Assembly: GCA_964019135.1 (NCBI GenBank)
Contig: OZ025263.1
Coordinates: forward strand, 33,644,133 to 33,708,132
Length of the DNA stretch: 64,000 nt
Origin: Arenicola marina
Taxonomy: Eukaryota; Annelida; Polychaeta; Arenicolidae
Direction of reading: 5' to 3'
Part shown: positions 1-12,389 of the stretch, piece by piece
Layout of the letters: each line of letters begins with the position of its first letter
How positions within the stretch are numbered: position 1 is the first letter of the stretch
Translations under genes and position numbers: made by a program
The notes under the pieces: generated by a model
The model's input: the letters and a program-made list of their open reading frames with translations, nothing else
Told to the model about the DNA's origin: nothing
Databases searched by the model: none

Positions 1-1745
1 GGTAAGGCGGAGTGAGATACAGAGACAGGTAAGGCGGAGTGAGATACGGAGACAGGTTAATGCGGAGTCAGATACAGAGACCTGTTAGGCAGAGTCAGAT
101 ACAGAGACAGGTAAGGCGGAGTGAGATACAGAGACAGGTAATGCGGAGTGAGATACAGAGACAGGTTAGGCGGAGTGAGATACAGAGACAGGTAAGGCGG
201 AGTGAGATACAGAGACAGGTTAGGCGGAGTGAGATACAGAGACAGGTTAGGCGGAGTGAGATACAGAGATAGGTAAGGCGGAGTGAGATACAGAGACAGG
301 TAATGTGGAGTGAGATACAGAGACAGGTTAGGCGGAGTGAGATACAGAGACAGGTAAGGCGGAGTGAGATACAGAGACAGGTAAGGCGGAGTGAGATACA
401 GAGACAGGTTAGGCGGAGTCAGATACAGAGACAGGTTAGGCGGAGTGAGATACAGAGACAAGTAAGGCGGAGTGAGATACAAAGACAGGTCAGGCGGAGT
501 GAGATACAGAGACAGGTTAGGCGGAGTGAGATACAGAGACAGGTAAGGCGGAGTGAGATACAGAGACAGGTAAGGCGGAGTGAGATACGGAGACAGGTTA
601 ATGCGGAGTCAGATACAGAGACCTGTTAGGCAGAGTCAGATACAGAGACAGGTAAGGCGGAGTGAGATACAGTGACAGGTAATGCGGAGTGAGATACAGA
701 GACAGGTCAGGCGGAGTGAGATACAGAGACAGGTTAGGCGGAGTGAGATCCAGAGACAGGTAAGGCGAAGTCAGATACAAAGACGGGCTAGACGGAGTGC
801 GATACAGAGACAGGTCAGGGGGAGTGAGATCCAGAGACAGGTAAGGCGGAGTCAGATACAGAGACAGGCTAGACGGAGTGAGATACAGCGACAGGTAAGG
901 CGGAGTGATATACAGAGACAGGTAAGGCGGAGTGAGATACAGAGACAGGTAAGGCGGAGTGAGATACAGAGACAGGTAAGGCGGAGTGAGATACAGAGAC
1001 AGGTCAGGCGGAGTGAGATACAGAGACAGGTAAGGCGGAGTGAGAGACAGAGACAGGTTAGGCGGAGTGAGATACAGAGACAGGTTAGGCGGAGTGAGAT
1101 ACAGAGACAGGTAAGGCGGAGTGAGATACAGAGACAGGTTAGGCGGAGTGAGATACAGAGACAGGTAAGGCGGAGTGAGATACAGAGACAGGTAAGGCGG
1201 AGTGAGATACAGAGACAGGTAAGGCGGAGTGAGATACAGGAACAGATAAGGCGGAGTGAGATACGCAGACAGGTTTGGCGGAGTCAGATACAGAGACAGG
1301 TTAGGCGGAGTGAGATACAGAGACAGGTTAGGCGAACTCAAATCCACAGACAGGCTGAGCGGACTCACATCCACAGATAGGTTGGGCGGACACAAAATCA
1401 CAGATAGGTTAGGCGGACGCAAAATCACAGATAGGTTAGGCGGACTCACAATCACAAATAGGTTAGGCGAACTCACAATCACAGATAGGTTAGGCGGATT
1501 CACATCTACATATAAGTTAGGTGGACTTAAATCTGCAGATAGGTTAGGCTGACTCACATCCACAGATAGGTTAGGCGGGCTCACATCTACCGATAGGTTT
1601 GGCGGACTCATATCCAGAGACAGGTTAGGCGAAGTCCGGTTCACAGACAGGCTGGGCGGAGTCACATCCAGAGACAGGTCAGGCGGACTTACATTCACAG
1701 ATAGCCTGCGAGGGGTCAGTTCCAGGGAAAAGCCAGAGAGTCCGA
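1..1745. repeat. 27-bp minisatellite, about 64 units
   Basis: Tandem array with a 27 bp unit of the type GGCGGAGTGAGATACAGAGA plus CAGGTAA. It is already under way at base 1, so its true left edge lies outside the window. Units are nearly uniform to about 1320, then drift to a GGCGGACTCACATCCACAGA type before fading near 1745. Because 27 is a multiple of three, several frames on both strands stay open (for example a repeating QVRRSEIQR peptide). This is a property of the period and not evidence of a gene. A distinctive run of units around 31-150 recurs around 571-690, an offset of 541 bp (20 units plus a one-base insertion). Confidence 0.96.
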
Positions 1746-1857
1746 TCCACAGATAGATTGCTAACATAGGTAAACATTGACGACGCGTTATTCGCGGTCA
1801 GCACCAAAGACAATCCCAGACACGAGGATGGCGGTGACATAACCAGACCGCGAGACA

Positions 1858-1957
1858 CGCCAACCGCCACAGGATCCATCCAATCAACAGGCCAACCGCC
1901 ACAGGATCCAATCAACAGGCCAACCGCCACAGGATCCAATCAACAGGCCAACCGCCA
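1858..1957. repeat. Short 28-bp tandem repeat, about 3.5 units
   Basis: The unit CAGGATCCAATCAACAGGCC plus AACCGCCA is repeated head to tail. The first unit has a small TCCAA-type length difference. It lies just beyond the decayed end of the 27 bp array but shares no sequence with it. Confidence 0.9.
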
Positions 1958-3110
1958 GCAGTGTGTCGTATCATTATCCGAAATGACAAACCCACGTCAG
2001 GATGTGAGTAAGTTCAATATAATTAGCTCCCCCCCCCTCCCTCGGGCCGCTCCCCAGCCTGGGACACGTGGTGGGGTACCATTGTCACCGCACAACAGCA
2101 ACAGGAACAAACAATGGCTCCTCCCAAATAGTTCCTGACCTTCTATTGACACCATAGGTGTGGCGTTCGCCATTCCACCACAAAACACAACAGAACACAA
2201 TAGCCATGCCGGTCGCCATTATCCAGCCGTGTTTTACCATCCCGACCATTGTATCCCGGGCGTAGTTGCCAAGCATTGTGGCTGTCTATAGAATGTCTCA
2301 ATTTTGTCGTTCCCGACAGTACGCGATCGGCTAAAGAGGGAAGATCAAAAAATGTGAATGAAACGGCATGTGGGTGTCTGGGAACGGAACGAAAGAAACA
2401 AAGTCACTCGTCGTCAGTTTCGCACGCGACGCCTTCCTTATTATGATGACAAAAGTACACTTTCTGAACTTCAAATTAAAAACCGAAATGACTATTCCTC
2501 TGCAGACTCACAAGACTTAATTTATGATATTTGCGTAGTTTCCGTTTTGTTGATTAATTATAAAACTGGTCATGAGTTAAGGTCGTCTGCGTGATATATC
2601 ATCTTTAGAGACTAGGAACGTCTGGGCATGTCCATAACTTCATTATTTATTACATGTAACAACTATTAATAAAATGTCTAAAATGTCAGATTGTAGCAGC
2701 AGATGGCTGACAGGAGCTCGGTGCACGTACTGGTTAAACCGGGTTCCTGGGGGGGGGGCGCTACATAATAGCTAGGTATATACATATGTGCCGCCCAAAT
2801 GACCCCCTTTTCGCCTTTTTTCACTCAATCCTCGAAGCAGAAATCTGCAATTTCTCTCGATGTGCCCATCTGAGACTGACTTTATTTTCAAAATTCCGGT
2901 TCTTGACTATACAGTCTAGCTGATATCGAAAGTGTTCAATCAATTGAACCCCAGACACTTTTTCATGAATGTCTTTTTCGATGCCTTTTTTAATCAAAAA
3001 ACTTCTGTCCGTGTCCTGGCAAGGGCGGCACAGTCCCACCAGTGTAGTACTGCCCCCCCTCCCCCGAAACCAGGCATGAAAATATCTTGAGATTACGATG
3101 TGAAATACTT
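1958..3110. other. Unique-looking DNA, no gene seen
   Basis: This stretch holds only short chance ORFs, a G run near 2750 and a C run near 3053. No splice-bounded open frame, tRNA or repeat was recognised. Confidence 0.6.
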
Positions 3111-3114
3111 GGGT

Positions 3115-3276
3115 GTGCATGAGGGCTAAAGTTGGCTAAGATACATCTGGGGACATTGAAATGCGGTTAGATGAAGCCTGCCCTATAGACCCAGGTGCTA
3201 GGGTTTGTCAGGCTTTGTCAGGGTTTGTCCCAACAACCTGTTGATCTGGTACTCAGCTTACCAACCGAGTGAGGCG
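3115..3276 (-). mobile_element. Decayed tRNA-derived SINE, family 2
   Basis: Read on the minus strand, it starts with a tRNA-like head (CGGTTGGTAAGCTGAGT, then ATCAACAGGTTGTTGGGACA and AACCCTGAC) that aligns with the tRNA-like units at 39.0-39.3 kb. It continues into a body containing GGCAGGCTTCATCTAACC and CATTTCAATGTCC. The same body pieces occur at 28.8 kb and 47.1 kb. An open frame with an apparent splice donor on the plus strand here is a by-product of this element. Confidence 0.6.
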
Positions 3277-3734
3277 TCCCCTTGGGATATATCAATGAAA
3301 AACACCCGTCCCTATGTTCAGAAGCGATTTAGAGATAGGCCTTGCGACCGAGACACAGATGCGCAGCCTGAGGTATGGGTATCTTTGATACGTTGTTCAG
3401 TTTTGTGAGACTTCTATCTCAAGAAGCGGCATACAAAACGCCAGCTTTAGAAGAAGCTAAATAATACGGTGATGACCTGGCCAGCGCTACCAGTGTGACA
3501 TTTTTCAGCCATCAGCGAACATGCAAAAACTAAATTCAAAGCTAAAAATATTTACGTTTATACAAGACTCTGTGGGCGAGATAAAAGATGCAAAGATGCC
3601 ATTGCTATGTGTTTCGCTCTTGTAAATGGTGTGTTATGCGTACATTTCTTTTTCATCGTCTGCATCCGTCCAGCACCGGAATATACAGTGCTCTGCGCCT
3701 TGCCTATGCTGAGCATTGCCTACCAAAAGTCAAA
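3277..3734. other. Spacer between SINE and 42-bp array
   Basis: No gene, RNA or repeat was recognised. The long plus-strand ORF that begins here is carried almost entirely by the following tandem array. Confidence 0.6.
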
Positions 3735-6700
3735 TATCGCTACAGGCGGATAGAGCATACCGCAGCCAGAGACACACATTGGTACAGGCGGATAGAGCAT
3801 CCAGCAGCCAGAGACACACATTGGTACAGGCGGATAGAGCATCCCGCAGCCAGAGACACACATTGGTCCAGGCGGATACAGCATCCCGCAGCCAGAGACA
3901 CACATTGGTACAGGCGGATACAGCATCCCGCAGCCAGAGACACACATTGGTCCAGGCGGATACAGCATCCCGCAGCCAGAGACACACATTGGTCCAGGCG
4001 AATACAGCATCCCGCAGCCAGAGACACACATTGGTCCAGGCGAATACAGCATCCCGCAGCCAAAGACACACATTGGTACAGGCGGATACAGCATCCCGCA
4101 GCCAGAGACACACAATGGTCCAGGCGAATACAGCATCCCGCAGCCAGAGACACACATTGGTACAGGCGGATACAGCATCCCGCAGCCAGGGGGAACACAC
4201 ATTGGTCCAGGCGGATACAGCATCCCGCAGCCAGAGACACACATTGGTACAGGCGGATAGAGCATCCCGCAGCCAGGGGGGGACACACATTGGTACAGGC
4301 GGATACAGCATCCCGCAGGCAGAGACACACATTGGTCCAGGCGGATACAGCATCCCGCAGCCAGAGACACACATTGGTACAGGCGGATACAGCATCCCGC
4401 AGCCAGAGACACACATTGGTACAGGCGGATAGAGCATCCCGCAGCCAGGGGGGACACACATTGGTACAGGCGGATAGAGCATCCCGCAGCCAGGGGGGAC
4501 ACACATTGGTACAGGCGGATACAGCATCCCGCAGCCAGAGACACACATTGGTCCAGGCGGATACAGCATCCCGCAGCCAGAGACACACATTGGTACAGGC
4601 GGATACAGCATCCCGCAGCCAGAGACACACATTGGTACAGGCGGATACAGCATCCCGCAGCCAGAGACACACATTGGTACAGGCGGATAGAGCATCCCGC
4701 AGCCAGAGACACACATTGGTACAGGCGGATAGAGCATCCCGCAGCCAGGAGGGACACACATTGGTACAGGCGGATAGAGCATCCCGCAGCCAGAGACACA
4801 CACTGGTACAGGCGGATAGAGCATCCCGCAGCCAGAGACACACATTGGTACAGGCGGATAGAGCATCCCGCAGCCAGAGACACACATTGGTACAGGCGGA
4901 TACAGCATCCCGCAGCCAGAGACACACATTGGTACAGGCGGATACAGCATCCCGCAGCCACAGACACACATTGGTACAGGCGGATAGAGCATCACGCAGC
5001 CAGGGGGGACACACATTGGTACAGGCGGATACAGCATCCCGCAGCCACAGACACACATTGGTCCAGGCGGATAGAGCATCCCGCAGCCAGAGACACACAT
5101 TGGTACAGGCGGATACAGCATCCCGCAGCCACAGACACACATTGGTACAGGCGGATACAGCATCCCGCAGCCACAGACACACATTGGTACAGGCGGATAG
5201 AGCATCCCGCAGCCAGAGACACACATTGGTACAGGCGGATACAGCATCCCGCAGCCACAGACACACATTGGTACAGGCGGATACAGCATCCCGCAGCCAC
5301 AGACACACATTGGTACAGGCGGATAGAGCATCCCGCAGCCAGAGACACACATTGGTACAGGCGGATAGAGCATCCCGCAGCCAAAGACACACATTGGTAC
5401 AGGCGGATAGAGCATCCCGCAGCCAAAGACACACATTGGTACAGGCGGATAGAGCATCCCGCAGCCACAGACACACATTGGTCCAGGCGGATAGAGCATC
5501 CCGCAGCCACAGACACACATTGGTACAGGCGGATAGAGCATCCCGCAGCCAGGGGGGACACACATTGGTACAGGCGGATAGAGCATCCCGCAGCCAGGGG
5601 GGACACACATTGGTACAGGCGGATACAGCATCCCGCAGCCAGAGACACACATTGGTACAGGCGGATACAGCATCCCGCAGCCAGAGACACACATTGGTAC
5701 AGGCGGATAGAGCATCCCGCAGCCAGGGGGGACACACATTGGTACAGGCGGATACAGCATCCCGCAGCCAAAGACACACATTGGTACAGGCGGATACAGC
5801 ATCCCGCAGCCAGAGACACACATTGGTACAGGCGGATAGAGCATCCCGCAGCCAGAGACACACCTTGGTACAGGCGGATAGAGCATCCCGCAGCCAGGGG
5901 GGACACACAATGGTCCAGGCGAATACAGCATCCCGCAGCCAGAGACACACATTGGTACAGGCGGATACAGCATCCCGCAGCCACAGACACACATTGGTAC
6001 AGGCGGATACAGCATCCCGCAGCCAGAGACACACAATGGTCCAGGCGAATACAGCATCCCGCAGCCAGAGACACACATTGGTACAGGCGGATAGGGCATC
6101 CCGCAGCCAGAGACACACATTGGTACAGGCGGCTAGAGCATCCCGCAGCCAGAGACACACATTGGTACAGGCGGATAGAGCATCCCGCAACCAGAGACAC
6201 ACATTGGTACAGGCGGATAGAGCATCCCGCAGCCAGGGGGGGACACACATTGGTACAGGCGGATACAGCATCCCGCAGCCAGAGAAACACATTGGTCCAG
6301 GCGGATACAGCATCCCGCAGCCAGAGACACACATTGGTACAGGCGGATACAGCATCCCGCAGCCAGACACACACATTGGTACAGGCGGATAGAGCATCCC
6401 GCAGCCAGAGACACACATTGGTACAGGCGGATAGAGCATCCCGCAGCCAGGGGGGACACACATTGGTACAGGCGGATAGAGCATCCCGCAGCCAGAGACA
6501 CACATTGGTACAGGCGGATAGAGCATCCCGCAGCCAGAGACACACATTGGTACAGGCGGATACAGCATCCCGCAGCCAGAGACACACATTGGTACAGGCG
6601 GATACAGCATCCCGCAGCCAGAGACACACATTGGTACAGGCGGATACAGCATCCCGCAGCCAGAGACACACATTGGTACAGGCGGATAGAGCATCCCGCA

Positions 6701-7397
6701 GCCAGGGGGGACACACATTGGTACAGGCGGATAGAGCATCCCGCAGCCAGAGACACACATTGGTACAGGCGGATACAGCATCCCGCAGCCAGGGGGGACA
6801 CACATTGGTACAGGCGGATACAGCATCCCGCAGCCAGAGACACACATTGGTGCAGGCGGATAGAGCATCCCGCAGCCAGAGACACACCTTGGTACAGGCG
6901 GATAGAGCATCCCGCAGCCAGGGGGGACACACAATGGTCCAGGCGAATACAGCATCCCGCAGCCAGAGACACACATTGGTACAGGCGGATACAGCATCCC
7001 GCAGCCACAGACACACATTGGTACAGGCGGATACAGCATCCCGCAGCCAGAGACACACAATGGTCCAGGCGAATACAGCATCCCGCAGCCAGAGACACAC
7101 ATTGGTACAGGCGGATAGGGCATCCCGCAGCCAGAGACACACATTGGTACAGGCGGCTAGAGCATCCCGCAGCCAGAGACACACATTGGTACAGGCGGAT
7201 AGAGCATCCCGCAGCCAGAGACACACATTGGTACAGGCGGATAGGGCATCCCGCAGCCAGGGGGGACACACATTGGTACAGGCGGATAGAGCATCACGCA
7301 GCCAGAGACACACATTGGTACAGGCGGATAGAGCATCCCGCAGCCAGAGACACACATTGGTACAGGCGGATAGAGCATCCCGCAGCCAGAGACAAAC
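3735..7397. repeat. 42-bp minisatellite, about 86 units (3.7 kb)
   Basis: The unit is 42 bp, of the type GTACAGGCGGATAGAGCATC plus CCGCAGCCAGAGACACACATTG. Variants carry GATACAGC for GATAGAGC, GTCC for GTAC, ACAATGG for ACATTGG, and a G-expanded form (CCAGGGGGGACACAC, usually 45 bp). Periods of 42 and 45 keep frames open on both strands for up to about 1,100 codons. The peptides are simple 14-residue repeats with no domain. Units are duplicated in blocks: a run starting at the rare CACCTTGG variant (5861) recurs at 6885, and later markers at 6091 and 6131 recur at 7115 and 7155, all offset by 1,024 bp. Confidence 0.97.
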
Positions 7398-7756
7398 TCA
7401 TCTCGGACCACTGGTTGTCTGCGAGACATAAAATTATCCGAGTACCCTATGCCGTCTGCGGCTGTTGTCTGCACATCACAGAACCTGACATAATCCGAGA
7501 TTTAGCAAGAAGCGAAGACGGGAAAACGGTGTCGTCACTATTTTGCTCCCCTTCCGTTGACAGCATTGGGGTTAAAATGCTGACAGCTGCGAGGCGGGGT
7601 CATGACCCCGGCAATGGGAACAACACAACGGTGACAGGGCGACGAGAAGACGTTGCCATCCGCGGGTTCCGGGGTTAATAGCGGGGCTAATTGGTGACAG
7701 ACAGATAAAATTGTTCGTCTCGCTACTGGGAGTGCCTCAGGGTGCCACAGCGACGC
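7398..7756. other. Spacer between two arrays, no gene seen
   Basis: About 360 bp of mixed-composition DNA without a supported feature. Open frames in it are short and lack any recognisable motif. Confidence 0.6.
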
Positions 7757-8505
7757 GGCGTAGGCAAGGTCCAGCGTAGGCAAGGCTCGGTGTGGGCAAG
7801 GCTCGGCGTAGGCAAGGCTCGGTGTGGGCAAGGCTCATAGGGAAGGCCAGGCGTGGGCAACGTCTAGCGTAGGCAAGGCTCGGTGTGGGCAAGGCTCGGT
7901 GTGGGCAAGGATTGGCGTAGGCAAGGTCTAGCGTAGGCAAGGCTTGGTGTGGTCAAGGCTCGGTGTGGGCAAGGATTGGCGTAGGCAAGGGGTAGCGTAG
8001 GCAAGGCTTGGTGTGGTCAAGGCTCGGTGTTGGCAAGGCTAGTAGGGAAGGCTCGGCTTAGGCAAGGTTTGGCGTAGGCAAGGCTCGGCGTAGGCAAGGC
8101 TCGGCGTGGGCAAGGCTCTGCGTAGGCAACGCTCGGCGTAGGCAAGGCTCAGCGTAGGCAAGGCTTGACGCAGGCCAGGCTCAGAGTATGCAAGGCTCGG
8201 CGTAGGCAAGGTTCGGCGTGGGCAAGGCTCTGCGTAGGCAAGGCTCAGTGTAGGCAAGGCTCAGCGTAGGCAAGGCTTGACGCAGGCAAGGCTCAGAGTA
8301 TGCATAGCTCAGCTTAGTCAAGGCTCGGCGTAGCCAAGGCTCAGCGGAGGCAAGGGTCGCAGGCAAGGTTCATCGTAGGCAAGGCTCGGCGCAGGCAAGG
8401 TTTGACTTAGGCAAGGCCCGACGTAGGCAAGGTCCATAGGCAAGGCTCAGCTTAGGCGAGGCTCAGCGTAGGCAAGGCTTGACGTAGGCAAGGCTCAGCC
8501 TGGGC
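7757..8505. repeat. 16-bp minisatellite, degenerate
   Basis: The unit is about 16 bp (GTAGGCAAGGCTCGGC and variants with TGTGGGC, TTGACG or TCAGCG), repeated with occasional insertions of unrelated bases. Three units make a 16-codon peptide period (LPTPSLAYAEPC type), which explains the minus-strand open frames. Confidence 0.94.
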
Positions 8506-10064
8506 AAAGACCAAGGACCGGGCTTGGGAGGACCCGATTAAGTTGGTTGTTTGCCGGGTAATTATGCATTATAACCCTGTCGTGACACAAACAACTCTTG
8601 AAAGACGAAAAATTGACCTTAAAGTTATGCAATTCCAAAAAAACGCATCGTCTCAGCATCATATTTTATAACGTCGCGCTTATTAGGAGCATGGAAACAC
8701 ACCCTTAATAGTCTTTACGGAACAAATCGTCAGCCTTAGTGCGTCAGTCAACGTTAATGCGTCATGGGTCAGATTAAAGGCGGGGTTGTCTCTATTTGTC
8801 TACCATATGATATGTTACACCGGTTAATCGTGGCTTCTTAATGCTTATATGCACTGAGGTCTGTTACGCAGTAGTCAGTCGAGGTATGAATCCTCCAGTT
8901 AATGCCATGCACATGTCGGACGTAGCATACATAACCATTAAGTCGACGCATCGTCTCGTGTTCAACCCAGGGAGGCGGTGGGAGGGGGGGGGGGCGTCAC
9001 TTCGGGTACCCGTTTTATTATTTTGATTTAAACCCGGGGCATCTAGTATGTTTTTTTTATCTAGAATGTAGGTTTGCCAAGTGTTTTGATCCATTCTGGG
9101 TTCTAGAGTGATAATTGAATAGGCTGTCAAATTTATGATTTTCTATTTCAACCACGTTTGAACATATGTTTAATCAATACCCGAAGTCACGGTTCAAATA
9201 CCCGTGTCACTGAGTCTCTACGTGACGTACTTTGCCTCAGGTTACGGACGCGTGCCAGGCAATTTGCCAAACATCAAATTGAAGCAAATGGAGTATATTC
9301 GCAAAAAAATATCTCAGTTGGCAATCCGAAAAGTAAACTATATTTATGATGCATTTGTGACTTACACACTTAAGCCGTATCACGCGTAAAAAGAACCCAC
9401 ACGCGCGCAAGAATACAGCGTGAACAACCGCTTTCTTCCTAATTAGGTCAGGTCATGCTCTGATCTATATTTTCAATTTGGGTAGAACTTAATTCATACG
9501 ATGGGTGTCGCACCTAAATGTAGGATTCAGCGTGTTAAGGATCACCTGGGATTTAGCTCTCTGCTCTGACCCCAAATGACCTTGTATAGGTCAATGCGTC
9601 TGACAAAGAACCCACCAATTAACCCTGTTCACTTGCGCTCGGCTCTGGTGTCACACAACATGAACGTGTCATGAACACGTGGTTCTGAGACCTTTGTATG
9701 AGCCACAAGGTCATGCTAAGGACACAGGGTTGGGCTGTTGTTAAGGACAGCACGAAACACGTTCATTTGTTCCTCCATACATATGACAGTTTTTTATCAT
9801 TAAATGAGCATTTATCATGTCAAATCTGTATGTTTGGTGAAAGATAATTTTACCCCTACAATAGGCCTACCTACCCTCTCCATGTTGCCCCCCCGCCCGC
9901 CCCTCCTCCACCCACGCCACCCCTGATGTCTCTTCAACCATGTCGCTGTTAACCAAACGTCGCTCCAGCGCGTGACTTGGACTCCTAAGCTTGGTTGCTG
10001 CGTTACCAAGCAGGCAACGCATATGGTGTATGTATTGATCACCACTACACGGTAACTCGCCAGG
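8506..10064. other. Unique-looking DNA, no gene seen
   Basis: No exon-like frame, RNA gene or long repeat was recognised. A G tract near 8986-8995 and a short near-palindrome around 9662-9682 (GAACGTGTCATGAACACG) are the only notable items. Confidence 0.55.
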
Positions 10065-10237
10065 GGCGGATCCAGGAATTCGAAAGGGGGGGGGGGCGAG
10101 GCGGTTACGAATCTGCAATCGGGGGGGGGGGGAGCTGATCGCCTCAGATGGCCTACAGTTTGCATTGAAAAACGGCATCCTCCCTCAAAAAAGGGGGTAG
10201 TCCGGACCCCCTAGACGCCCCCCCCCCGGATCCGCCC
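10065..10237. mobile_element. Non-autonomous element with GGCGGATCC ends
   Basis: Left end AGGGGCGGATCCAGGAATT; right end CCCCGGATCCGCCCTTG, which is its inverted counterpart. The interior has G tracts and a body with CCTCAGATGGCC, GTTTGCATTGAAAA and GTAGTCCGGACCCCC. The same interior words recur, in either orientation, at 19.9, 20.9 and 52.1-52.3 kb. No clear target-site duplication was found. No ORF of meaningful length is present. Confidence 0.6.
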
Positions 10238-10549
10238 TTGCTCTCAATGTACTATACAACCAAAAAAGACGCAATTCCGCAACAATGTCGTCTGTCACAG
10301 GCTCAGGAGTGCAAAACAAAAATCCATCCATAAAGAACAATCCACAGGGAAGCCCTCCCTTTGTATACGCACACCCTGTATGTATGTCAAAACAGAACAG
10401 GACACATTTTCCACTACTTAGAAAGTAGAAATAAATATATTTAGGCGGTCGCTCCTGGGGCGGCAAGCTCACCCTGTACCAGGACCAGGACCCGTATGTC
10501 TTCATACCCGTTACGTCACTTCCGCAGTTGCCATCCACTTAAGACGCCA

Positions 10550-10605
10550 TTGTCGGTGGATAAAAGCTATGGACGCCGGCTCGTAGACCAGTGACACTAT
10601 AACCC
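10550..10605 (+). repeat. 56-bp direct repeat, copy 1
   Basis: Contains GACGCCGGCTCGTAGACC and AGTGACACTATA. It matches 11424-11479 with only a few substitutions, 874 bp downstream in the same orientation. Nature unknown; possibly a fragment of a dispersed element. Confidence 0.75.
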
Positions 10606-11423
10606 CTCCCGCCGGGATATACGTCATATTTGGGCAATAACGCCCCTGAGCGAAAGGCACCGTGGTACGAGGGTGGGGGGGAGGGGTGGAGAGGGAGTGG
10701 GGGTGGAAAAATTACGACATCAAGCCGATGGCAGAAGCGGTTTCCATCGACGCCAAGAAAGCGGGACAATGGAGAGTGCCAGCGAGGCACATAAACACCC
10801 GAGCGACTTTTATTTAGTCGTGATATACGACTCATTCAACCGTGCTCCAATTATTGAGAAATATACGCAATTGAAAGCAAGAGATAAAAAAAGGAAGCAT
10901 ATATCCGTTGTTATAAGATTATTGGACGTCTTTGCTGGGTTTGTGTTGGTCATAAATGATGAATATTTCAATATCTATCGAGCTACGCAGTGAGGACCCC
11001 AGACCAAACCGTTGGTAGTCTTAATTGATGATCGCAGTGAATCTCCCATAACACAAAGGGAATGCCTTCCTGCTGTTCGTGGAAGGGACATGCAGTGGAT
11101 ATAAATAGAATGCCTGGGGTTATCTCAGCCAAGGGTATTATCGGGACCCTGTTTTGTTTTGTTTTGTCTACATTTTGTTTATTATGCGTTGCTCTTCTTG
11201 CAATGTGCAACCTGCGGGGGTTTGGTTGCAGTGGAGGGAGGCGGGGGGGGGGGCGTACAGATTATCAGCTTCTCTTGTTTCTCAGACAATGACACCTTTT
11301 AGGCGTTTTGACAGTTGCTAGAAGATTATGGTGCAATAACATATATCATACTTGCACATTTCAGCGAGGCGTCTGTTTCCCGCCTTGCTGACAGTATAGC
11401 GGACTGACACCAGAGTGAATGGT
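10606..11423. other. Unique-looking DNA, no gene seen
   Basis: Contains GT-rich runs, two G tracts and a chance 106-codon plus-strand frame (10673-10993) without recognisable domain or splice context. Confidence 0.5.
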
Positions 11424-11479
11424 TGTCGGTCGATAGCAGCTATAGACGCCGGCTCGTAGACAAGTGACACTATACCCCC
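11424..11479 (+). repeat. 56-bp direct repeat, copy 2
   Basis: Second copy of the sequence at 10550-10605 (shared GACGCCGGCTCGTAGAC and AGTGACACTATA). Confidence 0.75.
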
Positions 11480-11533
11480 ACCCACCCTTCCCCCTCCATC
11501 ACCTGGGTTCCAGTAATAACAGTGTATGTTGGA

Positions 11534-11824
11534 CCTGGTAAAAAAACATTACTAAATTGTAGGTACAGAATAGCAGGCTGTATATCGTTCCTAATCTGTA
11601 CGAACCGATTACAGAACTGCATTTAGGTCTACAGATTAATAAATAAAATGGATGTACAGATTACTAATCTGTATTTCTAGATAGTTATTCTGAAGGTACA
11701 GTTTAAAAATGTGCCTATACAGTTTAGCCACTGGTACGTACAGATTAGCATCCTGTACGTATTCAGTAGTATACAATTTAGTAATCAGTATGTACAGTTT
11801 AGGTACAGAGCTTTTTTTACCCTG
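11534..11824. mobile_element. A/T-rich element with inverted ends and internal palindromes
   Basis: Left end CCTGGTAAAAAAACATTACT; right end, read on the minus strand, CAGGGTAAAAAAAGCTCTGT. Both ends share GGTAAAAAAA and the word TTACTAAATTGTA. Between them are several degenerate copies of a palindromic motif around GTACAGATTA/TAATCTGTAC. The size (about 290 bp), inverted ends and lack of coding suggest a miniature inverted-repeat element. No target duplication was identified. Confidence 0.5.
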
Positions 11825-11883
11825 TCCTATATAGGCTTCTGTATAACAATGTTCTCCTAATATATCTTCAAATATTGCCAGCC

Positions 11884-12389
11884 ACTCTGCCAGCAGAGGG
11901 CGCTCGTTCCTCACATCACCTCTGCCCCACGTCACCGACCACCTCACGGTTGACCCCAACGGACCTGGGGGTCACGAATGGTTTTAGAGGGTTTTTTAGA
12001 TTGAATATTGAATTTTCGATGCAGAATTTGGAAAATATAGACATTCCGTTCTCGAATTATCACAATAGAAGAGTTAAGCGAAAAATTATTTCAAAATAAC
12101 ACGGGGTTAAAGTTCAAAACGCTTCACGCCTTTGACCTCGACCGCACTCGAAAATATAGTTTGAAAGTAACATGGCTTCAAATTAATCAAACTCAAATGC
12201 GTTCGTCAGGTATGGTACCAGTGGCACAGTAAATGCTAAACAGCGGTGTATTTGATGCCAAACTGCGAATTTATCTTCGATTAGATTCATTTCAATTTTC
12301 GCGTATGAAGGATAATTCTGATGGTTAAATGTGACGACGTGGGGCAGAGGGACTATGGCGCAAGCGTAACGCCCTCTGCCGGGAGATAG
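11884..12389. mobile_element. MULE-like non-autonomous DNA element with 10-bp TSD
   Basis: Flanked by an exact 10 bp direct repeat, ATTGCCAGCC (11874-11883 and 12390-12399; an eleventh base also matches). The termini are inverted repeats of about 50 bp: the left has CCAGCAGAGGGCGCT and CCTCTGCCCCACGTC, and the right carries the reverse complements (GACGTGGGGCAGAGG, AACGCCCTCTGCCGG). A 9-11 bp target duplication is typical of Mutator-like elements. The 500 bp interior is A/T-rich with no transposase-like frame, so it would be non-autonomous. The superfamily assignment is inference from duplication length alone. Confidence 0.72.
11890..11904 (+). promoter_or_regulatory. CTCF-consensus-like motif in element terminus
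   Basis: CCAGCAGAGGGCGCT agrees closely with the conserved CTCF core known from animals. A weaker, oppositely oriented version (CCGGCAGAGGGCGTT on the minus strand) lies at 12368-12382 in the other terminal repeat. Binding is inferred from sequence only, and the match may simply be the transposon end. Confidence 0.35.

Noticed and set aside
598-1767. 389-codon minus-strand ORF
   Set aside because: By-product of the 27 bp array; other frames on both strands are equally open.
3205-3408. Apparent exon with acceptor near 3256 and donor near 3373
   Set aside because: The acceptor half is the reverse complement of a family 2 tRNA-like SINE head, so the frame is element-derived.
3588-7431. Very long ORFs on both strands (up to 1,134 codons)
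   Set aside because: They arise because the 42/45 bp repeat unit is a multiple of three. The peptides are pure 14-residue repeats in several overlapping frames with no domain.
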